Part shown: positions 25,949 to 34,785 of the stretch, piece after piece
Layout of the letters: each line of letters starts with the position of its first letter
Numbering within the stretch: position 1 is the stretch's first letter
Assembly (NCBI GenBank): GCA_052161885.1
Contig: CP197396.1
Coordinates: 372,001 to 436,000 of the forward strand
Reading direction: 5' to 3'
From: QKTW01 sp052161885
Lineage (GTDB): Bacteria; Bacteroidota; Bacteroidia; Chitinophagales; Chitinophagaceae
Length of the DNA stretch: 64,000 nt
Notes under the pieces: model-generated
Told to the model about the DNA's origin: nothing
The model's database searches: none
What the model saw: only the letters and a program-made list of their open reading frames with translations
Position numbers and translations under genes: made by a program

Positions 25949-26166
25949 TAGAGCATGAATTAATGCCTGTAAAAATATGGTTAATTGGCCGAAAATTTAC
26001 ATGGCTTCCGGTCTGATCTGTCAGATATTAGGGGAAATACAAGCCTGCAATCGTATTAAGACTACAGGCCTGTGTTATTAAGTTTCTCGCAAAGGCCGCG
26101 AAGCAGGCGCTAAGTACGCAGAGGCATTGTCTTTTGTACCCTTTGCGTCTCCTTTGCGGTTAAAAT
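25949..26166. repeat. Phrase repeat between metG and adaptor gene
   Basis: It contains CTCGCAAAGGCCGCGAAGC, then CGCTAAGTACGCAGAG, and CCTTTGCGTCTCCTTTGCGG near 26082-26160. These belong to the CGCAAAGGCGCAAAGACGC phrase also seen near 54484-54525 and 48370-48420. Confidence 0.6.
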
Positions 26167-28236
26167 TTATTTCACTTCACCGCCTGCTACAGCATCCTGG
26201 TCGGGAGCTACGAAGATGAGTTTTCCGTCTGCGTCTTCGGCCATCAGTATCATGCCCTGGCTTTCTATGCCTTTCATAGCACGGGGAGCCAGGTTGGCAA
26301 CTACGGTTACTTGCTTACCCACCACTTCTTCCGGGCTGAAGTGCAGCGCAATACCGGATACAATGGTGCGTTTTTCAAAACCGAGGTCTACTTCCAGTTT
26401 CAGCAGCTTGTCTGCTTTTTTCACTTTTTCGGCACTCAGTATCTTACCGGCGCGTAGGTCTATTTTGGCAAAATCGTCAAAGTGGATCACCGGTTTTACT
26501 TCCGGCAGTTCTTTCAGCGGTTCTGCAGCAGCGGGTTTTACCAAGCCGGCTTTCAGTTTTTCTACCTGTGCGTCTATTTCCGACTGTTCTATTTTGCGGA
26601 ACAGCAGCTCCGGCGGATTCATCGGGTAGTTTTCCTTAAGCAGATCCAGGCGACCGGCGTTTTCCCAGTCCAGTATGCGGTCTACCACTTTCATCATCGA
26701 CCTCATTTTCTTGGAGGTAAATGGCAGGAACGGATTGGCAAGGATAGCCAGGTTGGCCGTCAGCTGCAAGGCAATATGCAGGCAGTTGTCAATCAGTTGC
26801 TGGTTCTGTGCCTGCAGTTCCGGCGTTTTGGCCAGCGACCATGGTGCCACTTCCTGCAGGTATTTATTGCCTTTGCGGGAAAGGTCGATCACCTCTGAAA
26901 GTGCATCGCGGAACTTGTAAGTCTCGATCGCAGCTTCGACTTTAGCTTTAATGTTCTTTATTTCCCCGATCAGCGTACGGTCTGTATCTGTCAGCAATTC
27001 CTGGTGTAGCTTTGGTACACGGCCGTTGCACAATTTATGCATCAGCACAAAAGCACGGTTTACAAAGTTGCCGAATATATCTACCAGCTCGCTGTTATGA
27101 CGCGCCTGGAAGTCTTTCCACGTAAAGTCGTTATCCTTTGTTTCCGGGGCATTGGCACAAAGCACATAGCGCAGTGTGTCTTCCATACCCGGGAAGTCTT
27201 TTATGTATTCGTGTATCCACACAGCCCAGTTGCGCGAGGTAGACACTTTTTCACCTTCAATGTTCAGGAACTCATTGGCAGGCACATTCTCAGGCAGTAC
27301 AAATCCGCCATGCGCCTTCAGCATTGCCGGGAAGATGATACAGTGGAATACGATGTTGTCCTTGCCGATGAAGTGCACCAGCTTGGTATCTTCCTGTTGC
27401 CAGTAGTCGGCCCACTGGTTGGTAAGTTCTTTTGTGGCGCTGATGTAACCGATCGGCGCATCAAACCATACGTAGAGCACCTTGCCTTCTGCACCTTCTA
27501 TAGGTACGGGCACACCCCAGTTGCTGTCGCGGGTCATGGCGCGTGGGTGCAGACCACTGTCCAGCCAGCTTTTACACTGTCCGTATACATTGGCTTTCCA
27601 CTCGTCCTTTTTACCTTCTACGATCCATTCTTTCAGCCATGCTTCGTATTTGTTCAGCGGAAAATACCAGTGCTGGGTTTTGCGCTTTACGGGCTTGGCA
27701 TTGCTCAGTGCACTGCGTGGCTCTATCAGCATTTCGGGCGAGAGGGAAGAACCGCAACGCTCGCACTGGTCGCCATAGGCATTATCATTGCCGCACACCG
27801 GGCAGGTACCTATTATATAACGGTCGGCCAGGAACACATTCTTTTCCTCGTCGTAGTACTGTTCGCTTTCGCGTTCTTCAAACACACCGTCGTCATACAA
27901 CTTGCGGAAGAAAGCCTGTGCCGTTTCGTGGTGTATCTTATTGGAAGTGCGTGAATATATATCAAATGAAATGCCCATTGCGGCGAAGCTCTCGCCGGTG
28001 AGCGCGTGGTATTTGTCTACAACTTCCTGCGGGGTGATGCCTTCTTTCATAGCGCGGATGGTGATGGGTACACCATGCTCATCGCTGCCGCAGATAAACT
28101 TAACATCGCGCTTCTGCGCACGCTGATAGCGGACATAAATATCCGCGGGTAAATAACAACCAGCCAGGTGGCCTATGTGAACCGGTCCGTTGGCATAAGG
28201 CAGTGCCGCAGTAACCAGGTGACGTTTAAAATCCAT
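26167..28236 (-). CDS. metG: Methionyl-tRNA synthetase
   Basis: 689 aa. HIGH motif in VHIGHLAG (about 20-27), a zinc knuckle CPVCGNDNAYGDQCERC, and the signature loop as KVSTSRNWAVW, a normal variant of KMSKS in this enzyme group. An anticodon-binding helical domain is followed by a C-terminal EMAPII-like tRNA-binding domain (about 590-689; FDDFAKIDLRAGKI, GIESQGMILMA). It charges tRNA-Met for initiation and elongation. Confidence 0.97.
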   Translation of the reverse strand: MDFKRHLVTAALPYANGPVHIGHLAGCYLPADIYVRYQRAQKRDVKFICGSDEHGVPITIRAMKEGITPQEVVDKYHALTGESFAAMGISFDIYSRTSNKIHHETAQAFFRKLYDDGVFEERESEQYYDEEKNVFLADRYIIGTCPVCGNDNAYGDQCERCGSSLSPEMLIEPRSALSNAKPVKRKTQHWYFPLNKYEAWLKEWIVEGKKDEWKANVYGQCKSWLDSGLHPRAMTRDSNWGVPVPIEGAEGKVLYVWFDAPIGYISATKELTNQWADYWQQEDTKLVHFIGKDNIVFHCIIFPAMLKAHGGFVLPENVPANEFLNIEGEKVSTSRNWAVWIHEYIKDFPGMEDTLRYVLCANAPETKDNDFTWKDFQARHNSELVDIFGNFVNRAFVLMHKLCNGRVPKLHQELLTDTDRTLIGEIKNIKAKVEAAIETYKFRDALSEVIDLSRKGNKYLQEVAPWSLAKTPELQAQNQQLIDNCLHIALQLTANLAILANPFLPFTSKKMRSMMKVVDRILDWENAGRLDLLKENYPMNPPELLFRKIEQSEIDAQVEKLKAGLVKPAAAEPLKELPEVKPVIHFDDFAKIDLRAGKILSAEKVKKADKLLKLEVDLGFEKRTIVSGIALHFSPEEVVGKQVTVVANLAPRAMKGIESQGMILMAEDADGKLIFVAPDQDAVAGGEVK

Positions 28237-28887
28237 TCTTAATATCTTATAATTTTAAGGCTGCAAGATAAGATGATAATGTGAGAATGTGGGGAATGCG
28301 ACAATGTGTTGATTGTGGAATTAGCAAATGTGGTGTGTCTCTTACCGTCATTGTGAGGAGGCCCGACGAAGCAATCTATATCAACGGGGAGAGGAGATTG
28401 CTTCGTTCCTGCCAATGACGATAGTGGAAGGATTGCTTCACGGGGTTGCTATCCTGCACACCGGCGATTTCCGTCATCCTGCGCCCTTTGGAGTGTAGCA
28501 GAAAAGGGATGCAGGATCTGCTGAATATTTCCACGATGTTGTTTTGTTTCCGGTTAAAAAGCTCCTGCGCTCCGCTATACTGAAGTAAGATGACGTTCCC
28601 GGTTGGGACGCATCTGTTTTACATCGCATACGTAAAATTTTAGGCTCAGAACGTATCCGTTTAGGTTCCGGACACCCGGGGCAGCAATGGCTGCAGAGAT
28701 ATAATAGCTATTTCTTTATTATGAAGCATCCGGCATACAATTGAAGCCCGTTTTACACGTCTGCACATCATAGCTACATAGTTATACAGTTATATCACAC
28801 TGTTGTACAATGTGACAGAATGAATTGGTTAATGCATAATATGTTTGTAACCAATAACTATTTCTTCATCATTAATCACATTGAACT
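28237..28887. other. Repeat-bearing intergenic region and promoter
   Basis: 650 bp. It includes an imperfect palindrome at about 28348-28422, where GACGAAGCAATCT and AGATTGCTTCGTTCC are the inner arms. A phrase at about 28468-28530 (CGTCATCCTGCGCCC and GGGATGCAGGATCT) is related to 1776-1823. Near the right end lies TATGTTTG (28840-28847), a perfect -7 element for the following gene. No protein gene is supported. Confidence 0.65.
28840..28847 (+). promoter_or_regulatory. -7 promoter element of the DNRLRE T9SS gene
   Basis: TATGTTTG matches TAnnTTTG exactly, 40 bp before the ATG. A clear -33 box is not seen. Confidence 0.6.
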
Positions 28888-30168
28888 ATGAAATCAGCCT
28901 TTCTTTCGGGCCTTCTGTTGCTGGGCAGTATTGCCAGCCTGCAAGCCCAGACTACCGTAAACTTTAAGCCCGGTCCTGCTACCGCACAGGATGCCACCCT
29001 TTGGGAACTCGATGGCGGATGCATCCCTTACGGACAAAAGGCGACACCCGCTGTAACTAACTATGGGTTTAACAGCTTTTTCGGGTATAGTGCCTGGACG
29101 TGGATGGCAGCCGGCTGCAATACTGGTCTGGTGCGCAGTGTTATCCGTTTTGACGATCTCTCCAGCATTCCCACCAATGCCACTATCACCAGTGCACATC
29201 TCAAGCTTTACGGTATTCCGCCCGATCCCAACACATGGGGCAATAACTATTTCCCCGGCACACCACTGCCCAATGTAAACACGGGCACACTCTATCAGCT
29301 GGATGATGCACAGCCACTCTGGTACCAGAACTCTGTTACCTGGAACGATTTTCTCGCACCCAAGCCCGGTGCACCTACTACCTCTATACCATACACTACC
29401 TCACAATGGAACTGGGACGTAGCGCTGGATGTAACTGCCCAGGTACAGGATATGGTATCTACTCCGTCGCACAACCACGGTTTTCTGATGAAGCTGGATA
29501 ACGAGGTACACTACCGTGGTGTAAACTTTGCTACCAGTGATAATGCAGATCCTTCGCTGTGGCCCGAACTGGAAGTGACATACCAGGTCTGCAACGCCGG
29601 CTATTCCTACTGCGTTAACATGGGCTTCCCGTATACCTTCAATTTCACGGCCAATGATCCGGGTGGTGTTTACTACGGGTGGACAGTAGATGGCGTTTTT
29701 GCAGGTGCCGGCACTACGCTCACATATAATTTCCCCGGCCCCGGCACTTATAAAGTATGCCTTACCATGCAGCCCGACGATACGCATAAATGCACACAAT
29801 GTTATGACATCTGTGTTTCTGAAAATGGCAAACCGGTATATGCACGTCCGGCAAAACAACCCGCCAGTGAAAAAGCAGTACCACAAGGAAAAATGCTGCC
29901 AATGGACGCAATTGCCACCCGCATTATCAAAGTATCGCCCAACCCAAGCCATACCGGCTGGACTATATCTCTGAATGCAGAAGAGGGTGGAGAAGCGAAG
30001 ATTACGCTGTATGATATCACCGGCAAAAAAGTAGCTGCCTACACACAGAAACTGGGCAAAGGTAACAACAGCATATACCAGTCTGCTACCGGCCTTGCCG
30101 ATGGTGTTTATGTTATTGAAATAAACAACAACGGGCAGATAATGCGTGAAAAACTGACACGTAACTAA
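28888..30168 (+). CDS. T9SS-exported DNRLRE-domain protein
   Basis: 426 aa. Signal peptide 1-20 (MKSAFLSGLLLLGSIASLQA). A DNRLRE-type beta domain (about 22-230) shows YGFNSFFGYSAWTW, SVIRFDDLSSIPTNATITSA, TVTWNDF and a VALDVTAQVQDMV segment. A small PKD-like domain with several Cys follows (about 235-315). The T9SS sorting domain (about 345-426) begins KVSPNPSHTGW and ends near GVYVIEINN. It is probably a secreted or surface structural protein; the ligand is unknown. Confidence 0.83.
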   Translation: MKSAFLSGLLLLGSIASLQAQTTVNFKPGPATAQDATLWELDGGCIPYGQKATPAVTNYGFNSFFGYSAWTWMAAGCNTGLVRSVIRFDDLSSIPTNATITSAHLKLYGIPPDPNTWGNNYFPGTPLPNVNTGTLYQLDDAQPLWYQNSVTWNDFLAPKPGAPTTSIPYTTSQWNWDVALDVTAQVQDMVSTPSHNHGFLMKLDNEVHYRGVNFATSDNADPSLWPELEVTYQVCNAGYSYCVNMGFPYTFNFTANDPGGVYYGWTVDGVFAGAGTTLTYNFPGPGTYKVCLTMQPDDTHKCTQCYDICVSENGKPVYARPAKQPASEKAVPQGKMLPMDAIATRIIKVSPNPSHTGWTISLNAEEGGEAKITLYDITGKKVAAYTQKLGKGNNSIYQSATGLADGVYVIEINNNGQIMREKLTRN

Positions 30169-30280
30169 GCATCGCTTAAATCGTGAATGGTGAGCTGTAT
30201 GCGGATTTTTTTTGAGGGAGACGCAGCAGTATACTCATGATTACACCGGCATTTATTGCTATTTCCCTCTGAGCTATAAG

Positions 30281-30316
30281 GCGGTCCGGTACATTATGTG
30301 CCGGATCGCTTTTTTT
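30281..30316 (+). terminator. Terminator of the DNRLRE gene
   Basis: GCGGTCCGGTAC and GTGCCGGATCGC (imperfect pairing) enclose ATTAT, followed by TTTTTTT. Confidence 0.8.
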
Positions 30317-30470
30317 ATACAGATTGCCGGAAACGTCAGATGACCGGTAAACGGAGTGGGCATGAAAAACAGCCGTATCGGTTAAAGCGAAAACGGCTGC
30401 CGGAATACCATAGCAGCGCGACGGAATAATTTAGAAAACAAAAAAGCATAAAATATGCTGCAGCAACCGG

Positions 30471-30498
30471 TTGGCAAAATATGGAAATGCTATATTTG
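30471..30498 (+). promoter_or_regulatory. Promoter of the third XRE gene
   Basis: TTGG at 30471 as the -33 box and TATATTTG at 30491-30498 as a perfect -7 box. Confidence 0.7.
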
Positions 30499-30519
30499 TA
30501 CGACTGATAACCAACGACT

Positions 30520-30954
30520 ATGGCACAGAAAGTACATCATGGTAAGAACCTGCGGAGGTTCCGCGAGTGGAAAGGGCTGAAGCAGGAAGCACTGGCCTTT
30601 GATATGGGCGACGACTGGACGCAGAAAAAGATATCGCTGCTGGAGCAGAAGGAAGTGATAGACGACAAGATACTGGAGCTGCTGGCCGATGTGCTGAAAG
30701 TGCCGGTAGAGGCGTTTGATAACCTGAATGAAGAACCGGGTGTGAATATTATTAGTAGCACATTTACTGATGCTATTGTAAATGCAAACATCTCCGGTAA
30801 TGAAAACCAGTTTATTAATAATCCTGTAGAAAAATGGATGGAAGCACTTGCCGAGAATAAAAGCCTTTATGAGCGCCTGCTGCAAAGTGAGAAGGAAAAG
30901 GTAGAGCTGCTTACTTCCATGCTTCAGAAGCTGGAAGGGGTGATGAAGAAGTAA
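30520..30954 (+). CDS. XRE-family regulator with coiled-coil tail (paralogue of the gene at 290)
   Basis: 144 aa. HTH at about 8-68 (GKNLRRFREWKGLKQEALAF, then WTQKKISLLEQ). A variable linker (NIISSTFTDAIVNANISGNE) and a charged leucine-rich tail (SLYERLLQSEKEKVELLTSML) follow. Overall layout and linker motif (NVIENTF versus NIISSTF) match the protein at 290-706. It is probably a dimeric DNA-binding protein. It is followed by a terminator and an unknown gene. Confidence 0.83.
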   Translation: MAQKVHHGKNLRRFREWKGLKQEALAFDMGDDWTQKKISLLEQKEVIDDKILELLADVLKVPVEAFDNLNEEPGVNIISSTFTDAIVNANISGNENQFINNPVEKWMEALAENKSLYERLLQSEKEKVELLTSMLQKLEGVMKK

Positions 30955-30976
30955 ACGAACTAAATTGATTTTATAG

Positions 30977-31003
30977 AGCCTCCGCGGAAGTGGGGGCTTT
31001 TTG
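30977..31003 (+). terminator. Terminator of the XRE gene
   Basis: AGCCTCCGC and GTGGGGGCT pair with one mismatch, followed by TTTTTG. Confidence 0.75.
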
Positions 31004-31045
31004 TTGATTATATTATGCTGCGGAAAATATATAATTTGGAGATGT

Positions 31046-31351
31046 ATGGCACTTGATTTTCATCGTTTGGATAATAATGATTTCCTGTTTGGATTGGATG
31101 ATGGTCAATACAATTATCTCAGTGGTATTTTCAAATCATTTGAGATGTGGACAGGGCTTGCCATTGATCAGTACAGCGATTTAGTTTTGGTAACAACGAA
31201 CCAGGAATTATTGATGAAAATTATTGACAAACATATTGTGGCAACAAATCTTAACTATGATAAAAAAAGAACAGATGCGATATTAACGTTCAAGGGGCTT
31301 ATCAACTTTTGCGTAAATCATAAAATTGATTTGAAGTTAAGGGGGGACTAA
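31046..31351 (+). CDS. Hypothetical protein, 101 aa
   Basis: Start at the ATG at 31046, with GGAG 6 bp upstream; an earlier in-frame start would include the terminator hairpin. The sequence is mostly alpha/beta in character (MALDFHRLDNNDFLFGLDDG, LLMKIIDKHIVATN, FKGLINFCVNHKIDLKLRG). No signal peptide or membrane helix. Lower GC than neighbours. I do not recognise the family. Confidence 0.5.
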   Translation: MALDFHRLDNNDFLFGLDDGQYNYLSGIFKSFEMWTGLAIDQYSDLVLVTTNQELLMKIIDKHIVATNLNYDKKRTDAILTFKGLINFCVNHKIDLKLRGD

Positions 31352-31392
31352 AAAAACGTACAGGAACCTCATTTCGCTCCGTTCGCTCCGCC

Positions 31393-31563
31393 GGATGTTC
31401 CGGAGGGCATCCGGTGGTAAGGATAATGGGCATTTGTAATGCCTGCCTATATAAAACGGCGGAGGTAATGCTACTTACCAGCACCGCCGCATCTCAGGAG
31501 ATTCCACGCTGCACTACGTTCCGCTCTGAATGACGGCCTTGGTGGAGCGCCGGTAATGTGGTA
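31393..31563. repeat. Direct repeat R2, copy 1
   Basis: About 171 bp and over 85 percent identical by eye to 31901-32070. It contains GGATGTTCC..GGGCATCCGG, AATGGGCATTTGTAATGCCT, a GCGG..CCGC hairpin and GATTCCACGCT. Confidence 0.85.
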
Positions 31564-31586
31564 CAATACAGGCTGATAACATAAGA

Positions 31587-31619
31587 GCGCCGTGCCGTTG
31601 CGCCGCCGTGAGCCATTTA
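31587..31619 (+). repeat. GC-rich dispersed repeat R1, copy 2
   Basis: GCGCCGTGCCGTTGCGCCGC followed by CGTGAGCCATTTA. Confidence 0.8.
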
Positions 31620-31640
31620 TCATACGTATCGTCCCCACAT

Positions 31641-31892
31641 TTGGTGAGACTCTTTTAAAACCATTTTATAATGCCGATAAGGCATTTTAGAACGTTTTAA
31701 TGTCATTTTAAACTATTGGAAAACGATTTTGGAAGGTTTTAAAATCATTTTAAACCATTGGAAAACGATTTTAGAAGGTTTTAAAATCATTTTAAACCAT
31801 TGTAAAATCATTTTAAAACGATAGAAAGTCATTTTAAAACGATGGAAAATTATTTTATACCGCTGTAAAACCATTTTAAAAACCCCACTCTC
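31641..31892. repeat. AT-rich tandem array, 21-bp period
   Basis: Unit starts (SATTTT) fall at 31662, 31683, 31704, 31725, 31746, 31767, 31788, 31809, 31830, 31851 and 31872, exactly 21 bp apart without exception. A typical unit is CATTTTAAAACGATGGAAAA plus T. The units at 31725 and 31767 are reverse-complement-like forms of the others. There are no unique spacers, so it is not a CRISPR. Confidence 0.9.
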
Positions 31893-31900
31893 GCCCCACT

Positions 31901-32070
31901 GGATGTTCCGCAGGGCATCCGGTGGTAATGATAATGGGCATTTGTAATGCCTGCTTATATAAAACGGCGGAGGTAATGCTACTTACCAGCACCGCCGCAT
32001 CTCAGGAGATTCCACGCTTCGTTGCACTCCGCTCTGAATGACGCTTTGATGGAGCGCCGGTAATCCGGTA
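31901..32070. repeat. Direct repeat R2, copy 2
   Basis: Matches 31393-31563 over its whole length with scattered substitutions and a few small indels near GATTCCACGCTTCG. Confidence 0.85.
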
Positions 32071-32215
32071 TAAAAGTGTAGCGTATAAAATGATGGTAGG
32101 GTTGCTATGGCGAAAATATATTCGTCATTTCGAACGCAGTAAAGCGTAGCGGCACAAAGAGAGAAATCTGGTAGATAAAGTTGCTCCGCCGGATGATCTT
32201 TACGAAACCGTAAAA

Positions 32216-32242
32216 GCGCCGTGCCGTTGCGCCGCCGCGAGC
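32216..32242 (+). repeat. GC-rich dispersed repeat R1, copy 3
   Basis: GCGCCGTGCCGTTGCGCCGC followed by CGCGAGC, ending 6 bp from the antiporter stop codon. Confidence 0.8.
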
Positions 32243-32248
32243 AATACA

Positions 32249-33829
32249 CTACAGCATTTTTATCCGTTCTTCTTCCAGGTCTATCTGGTAGAGCTGCCAG
32301 CGGATCACTTCTTCGTCGATCAGCGGATCTTTATTGAGGTTGGAAAGATACTTCCGCTGGTGCTCCAGCATTTCCAGGAAAACTTTCCTGGTTTTTTCAT
32401 TCATCCATTCTTCGTCAGATGATTTTGTCTTTTCTTCCCAATGTTGCAATAGTTTATGCATACCGGCATGGTCCTGCAGTTCATTGTCGCGCTTGTCTTT
32501 AAGGAACAGGTAAGTATGTTCCCGCAAGCCTTGTCTTAATTTTTGCCGGGCAGCTTCTTCCGGTTCTTCCATGAAAGTGTTGAATACCTCGCTACGCTTT
32601 ATAAAATATGGCAGCGTAAGGCCCTGTACAGATAAGGTAAGCAGTATGACCACGAAGGTGATAAACAGGATAAGATTGCGGTAAGGGAAATCAGTGCCAT
32701 TGTCCAGCGCCACCGGTATGGCCAGTGCAGCAGCAAGCGACACCACACCGCGCATACCCGTCCAGCCGAGGATGAGCGGCAGCAGCCACCGCCGGGTGCG
32801 GGAGGTACTGCGGGGTGTAACATTGGGACGAAAGATAATCGTAGCTATCAGTGCCACATACGAACTGATGATCCGGGCCACAACCAGCACAACTGTTACC
32901 AGTACACCATAACCAATGGCTGTATGAAGGGGAATTCCTTTAGAGCGTAGCCCGTCTACAATCTCTGGAAGCTCCAGGCCGATGATCAGGAACACAATGC
33001 CGTTGAGAATAAATACGAAGCTTTCCCATACACTGTATCCTTTAATACGGCTGGCACTGTTTAAAAACGTAAGCCGCCGCATGGACATAAACAGGCCACC
33101 GGCCACTACGGCCAGCACGCCGGAACTGTGCAGCTGCTCTGCCGCCCAGTAGAGGAAATATGGTTCAATAAGTGTAAACGCAATATCAGAAGGAGCATCG
33201 GTAGGCAGCCGTTTATGTGCCTGTACAAAAAACCACGCGAGCAGCAGTCCTATACCTGCCCCGCCGATCACCATCCATAAAAAGGTAAGCGCCGCCTGGT
33301 GCCAGATAAACTGGCCGGTACCTACGGCCACGAGGGCAAAACGGAAGATGATGAGCGATGATGCATCGTTCAGCAGGCTTTCACCTTCCAGTATAGCAGA
33401 GGTAGCTTTGGGGATCTTTACAAATTTGGTAATGGCGCCGGTACTTACGGCATCGGGAGGCGATACGATACCGCCCAGCAAAAAGCCCAGGGCCAGAGAA
33501 AAGCCGGGAATAAAATAATTGGTGACCACTGCTACCGACAAAGCGGTAAAAAAGACCACGAGGAACGCAAAGCTGCCTATAATGCGCCACCATTTTTTCA
33601 TCTCTTTAAAAGATGCAGACCATGCGGCTTCAAACAGCAGGGGCGGCAGGAATATGAAAAAGATAAGATCAGGGTGGATCCTTACCGCCGGAAGCCCGGG
33701 AATAAAGCTCAGCAGCAGTCCTGCTACCACCAGCAATATGGGGTAGGCGATCCTGAGCTTTGCAGCACACATTTCCAGCAGCACGATCACGGCCACCATT
33801 GCCAGTAAAAAGGGTAGTATACTATGCAT
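32249..33829 (-). CDS. CPA1-family Na+/H+ antiporter
   Basis: 526 aa. About 12 membrane helices in residues 1-400, with the ion-binding motif LLGGIVSPPDAVSTGAI and EGESLLNDASSLIIF typical of CPA1/NhaP exchangers. A cytoplasmic helical tail (about 410-526) is charged (EEPEEAARQKLRQG, HAGMHKLLQHWEEK). It exchanges Na+ or K+ for protons in pH and salt homeostasis. The ATG at 33829 is the natural start. Confidence 0.9.
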   Translation of the reverse strand: MHSILPFLLAMVAVIVLLEMCAAKLRIAYPILLVVAGLLLSFIPGLPAVRIHPDLIFFIFLPPLLFEAAWSASFKEMKKWWRIIGSFAFLVVFFTALSVAVVTNYFIPGFSLALGFLLGGIVSPPDAVSTGAITKFVKIPKATSAILEGESLLNDASSLIIFRFALVAVGTGQFIWHQAALTFLWMVIGGAGIGLLLAWFFVQAHKRLPTDAPSDIAFTLIEPYFLYWAAEQLHSSGVLAVVAGGLFMSMRRLTFLNSASRIKGYSVWESFVFILNGIVFLIIGLELPEIVDGLRSKGIPLHTAIGYGVLVTVVLVVARIISSYVALIATIIFRPNVTPRSTSRTRRWLLPLILGWTGMRGVVSLAAALAIPVALDNGTDFPYRNLILFITFVVILLTLSVQGLTLPYFIKRSEVFNTFMEEPEEAARQKLRQGLREHTYLFLKDKRDNELQDHAGMHKLLQHWEEKTKSSDEEWMNEKTRKVFLEMLEHQRKYLSNLNKDPLIDEEVIRWQLYQIDLEEERIKML

Positions 33830-33952
33830 TCAAATATTGTCGATGTTTTGTGGGGGTAAAATAAGGTTTTTCGGAAAACAAAAAAGCGACAAGTGTATGA
33901 TGTTATTGTTTATCTCTTTTATGTTTATGACATCCCTGTTGTCAATCAGGAA

Positions 33953-33960
33953 TAATTTTG
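33953..33960 (+). promoter_or_regulatory. -7 promoter element before the TPR gene
   Basis: TAATTTTG, an exact TAnnTTTG, 27 bp before the ATG at 33987. Confidence 0.6.
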
Positions 33961-33986
33961 CTTTTTTTGACATGTAAAAGCTACTT

Positions 33987-34730
33987 ATGTTATCCTATTG
34001 GAGTAATTACTATTATTTAATCCTGCTGGCGCAGGTGCTCTGCGTTATACATGCCATGAAGACCAATCGCCGCGATTGGATTTACATTATCATCTTGCTG
34101 CCGGTGGTAGGCATCGCCGCCTATTTTATACGTGAGGTGCTGCCCATATGGAATGGTGGCAATGCAATGGTAGGCCAGGCTCAGTCCCTGCTCTTCAGTG
34201 GTGGCAGGATCAAAGAGCTGGAAAAGCAGGTGCGCCTCGCAGATACCGTAACTAACAAGCAAAACCTTGCTTATGCCTATGCTTCCCAAAACCGTTTTGA
34301 CGAAGCCATAGCGCTTATAAAGTCCTGCCAGGATGATCTGTATTCTGAAGACTCGGGTATATTGCTGGACCTTGCGCGTCTTACGTTTTGTAATAACCAG
34401 TTTGGCGAAAGTGCGTCTTACTTCAGGAAAGCGCTTGCGTTGAAGAACAACAGGCTGGACAAGCCGGAAGATGAATTGCTGTATGCACGTGCGCTGGACG
34501 GCGCTGGTGAAAAAGAGCAGGCTGAGGAAGCTTATAAAAAAGTGATCCGTCTGCATCATACGCTGGAAGCCAAATATTTTTATGGTATGATGCTGCAGCA
34601 ACAAGGGCGGAGCGTCGAAGCCCGGGCACAATTCCAGGCTGTATTGGATGAAAAAGACCTGCACCCGCCATATGTAAGGCGTATGAATGCACCATGGGTA
34701 AGAGCAGCCCGTAAAGAACTTGCTGCGTGA
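33987..34730 (+). CDS. Membrane-anchored TPR protein
   Basis: 247 aa. Two hydrophobic helices (about 7-22 and 32-48) resemble a phospholipase_D-nuclease-type N-terminal hairpin. A soluble TPR array follows (about 75-225; NLAYAYASQNRFDEAIALI, ELLYARALDGAGEKEQAEEA, AKYFYGMMLQQQGRSVEARA). It is probably a cytoplasmic-face scaffold. Partner unknown. The next gene starts 55 bp after its stop. Confidence 0.75.
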   Translation: MLSYWSNYYYLILLAQVLCVIHAMKTNRRDWIYIIILLPVVGIAAYFIREVLPIWNGGNAMVGQAQSLLFSGGRIKELEKQVRLADTVTNKQNLAYAYASQNRFDEAIALIKSCQDDLYSEDSGILLDLARLTFCNNQFGESASYFRKALALKNNRLDKPEDELLYARALDGAGEKEQAEEAYKKVIRLHHTLEAKYFYGMMLQQQGRSVEARAQFQAVLDEKDLHPPYVRRMNAPWVRAARKELAA

Positions 34731-34785
34731 TATTAGTTCCGGTAGCGCAAAATGCTCAACAGGGCGATAAAACAAAACAAACTTA

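Larger units (their letters stand above)
30169..30519. other. Intergenic region with terminator, hairpin and XRE promoter
   Basis: It holds the terminator at 30281-30316, a CAGCCGT/ACGGCTG hairpin near 30370-30399, and the promoter TATATTTG at 30491-30498 with TTG 17 bp upstream (30471-30473). Confidence 0.6.
31352..32248. other. Repeat island: direct repeats flanking a 21-bp array
   Basis: Order: R2 copy 1 (31393-31563), R1 (31587-31619), 21-bp array (31641-31892), R2 copy 2 (31901-32070), and a second R1 (32216-32242). A phrase GTCATTTCGAACGCAGTAAA lies near 32125-32145. No convincing gene. It is bounded by the hypothetical gene and the antiporter. Confidence 0.85.

Noticed and set aside
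27037..27954. 305-codon open frame opposite metG
   Set aside because: Antisense shadow; the metG frame has clear synthetase motifs.
26167..28236. KVSTS in place of KMSKS in methionyl-tRNA synthetase as a sign of inactivation
   Set aside because: This variant is normal for this synthetase group; HIGH, zinc and anticodon domains are intact.
31641..31892. Possible CRISPR array
   Set aside because: The units abut with no unique spacers of constant length, the period is only 21 bp, and no cas genes are nearby.
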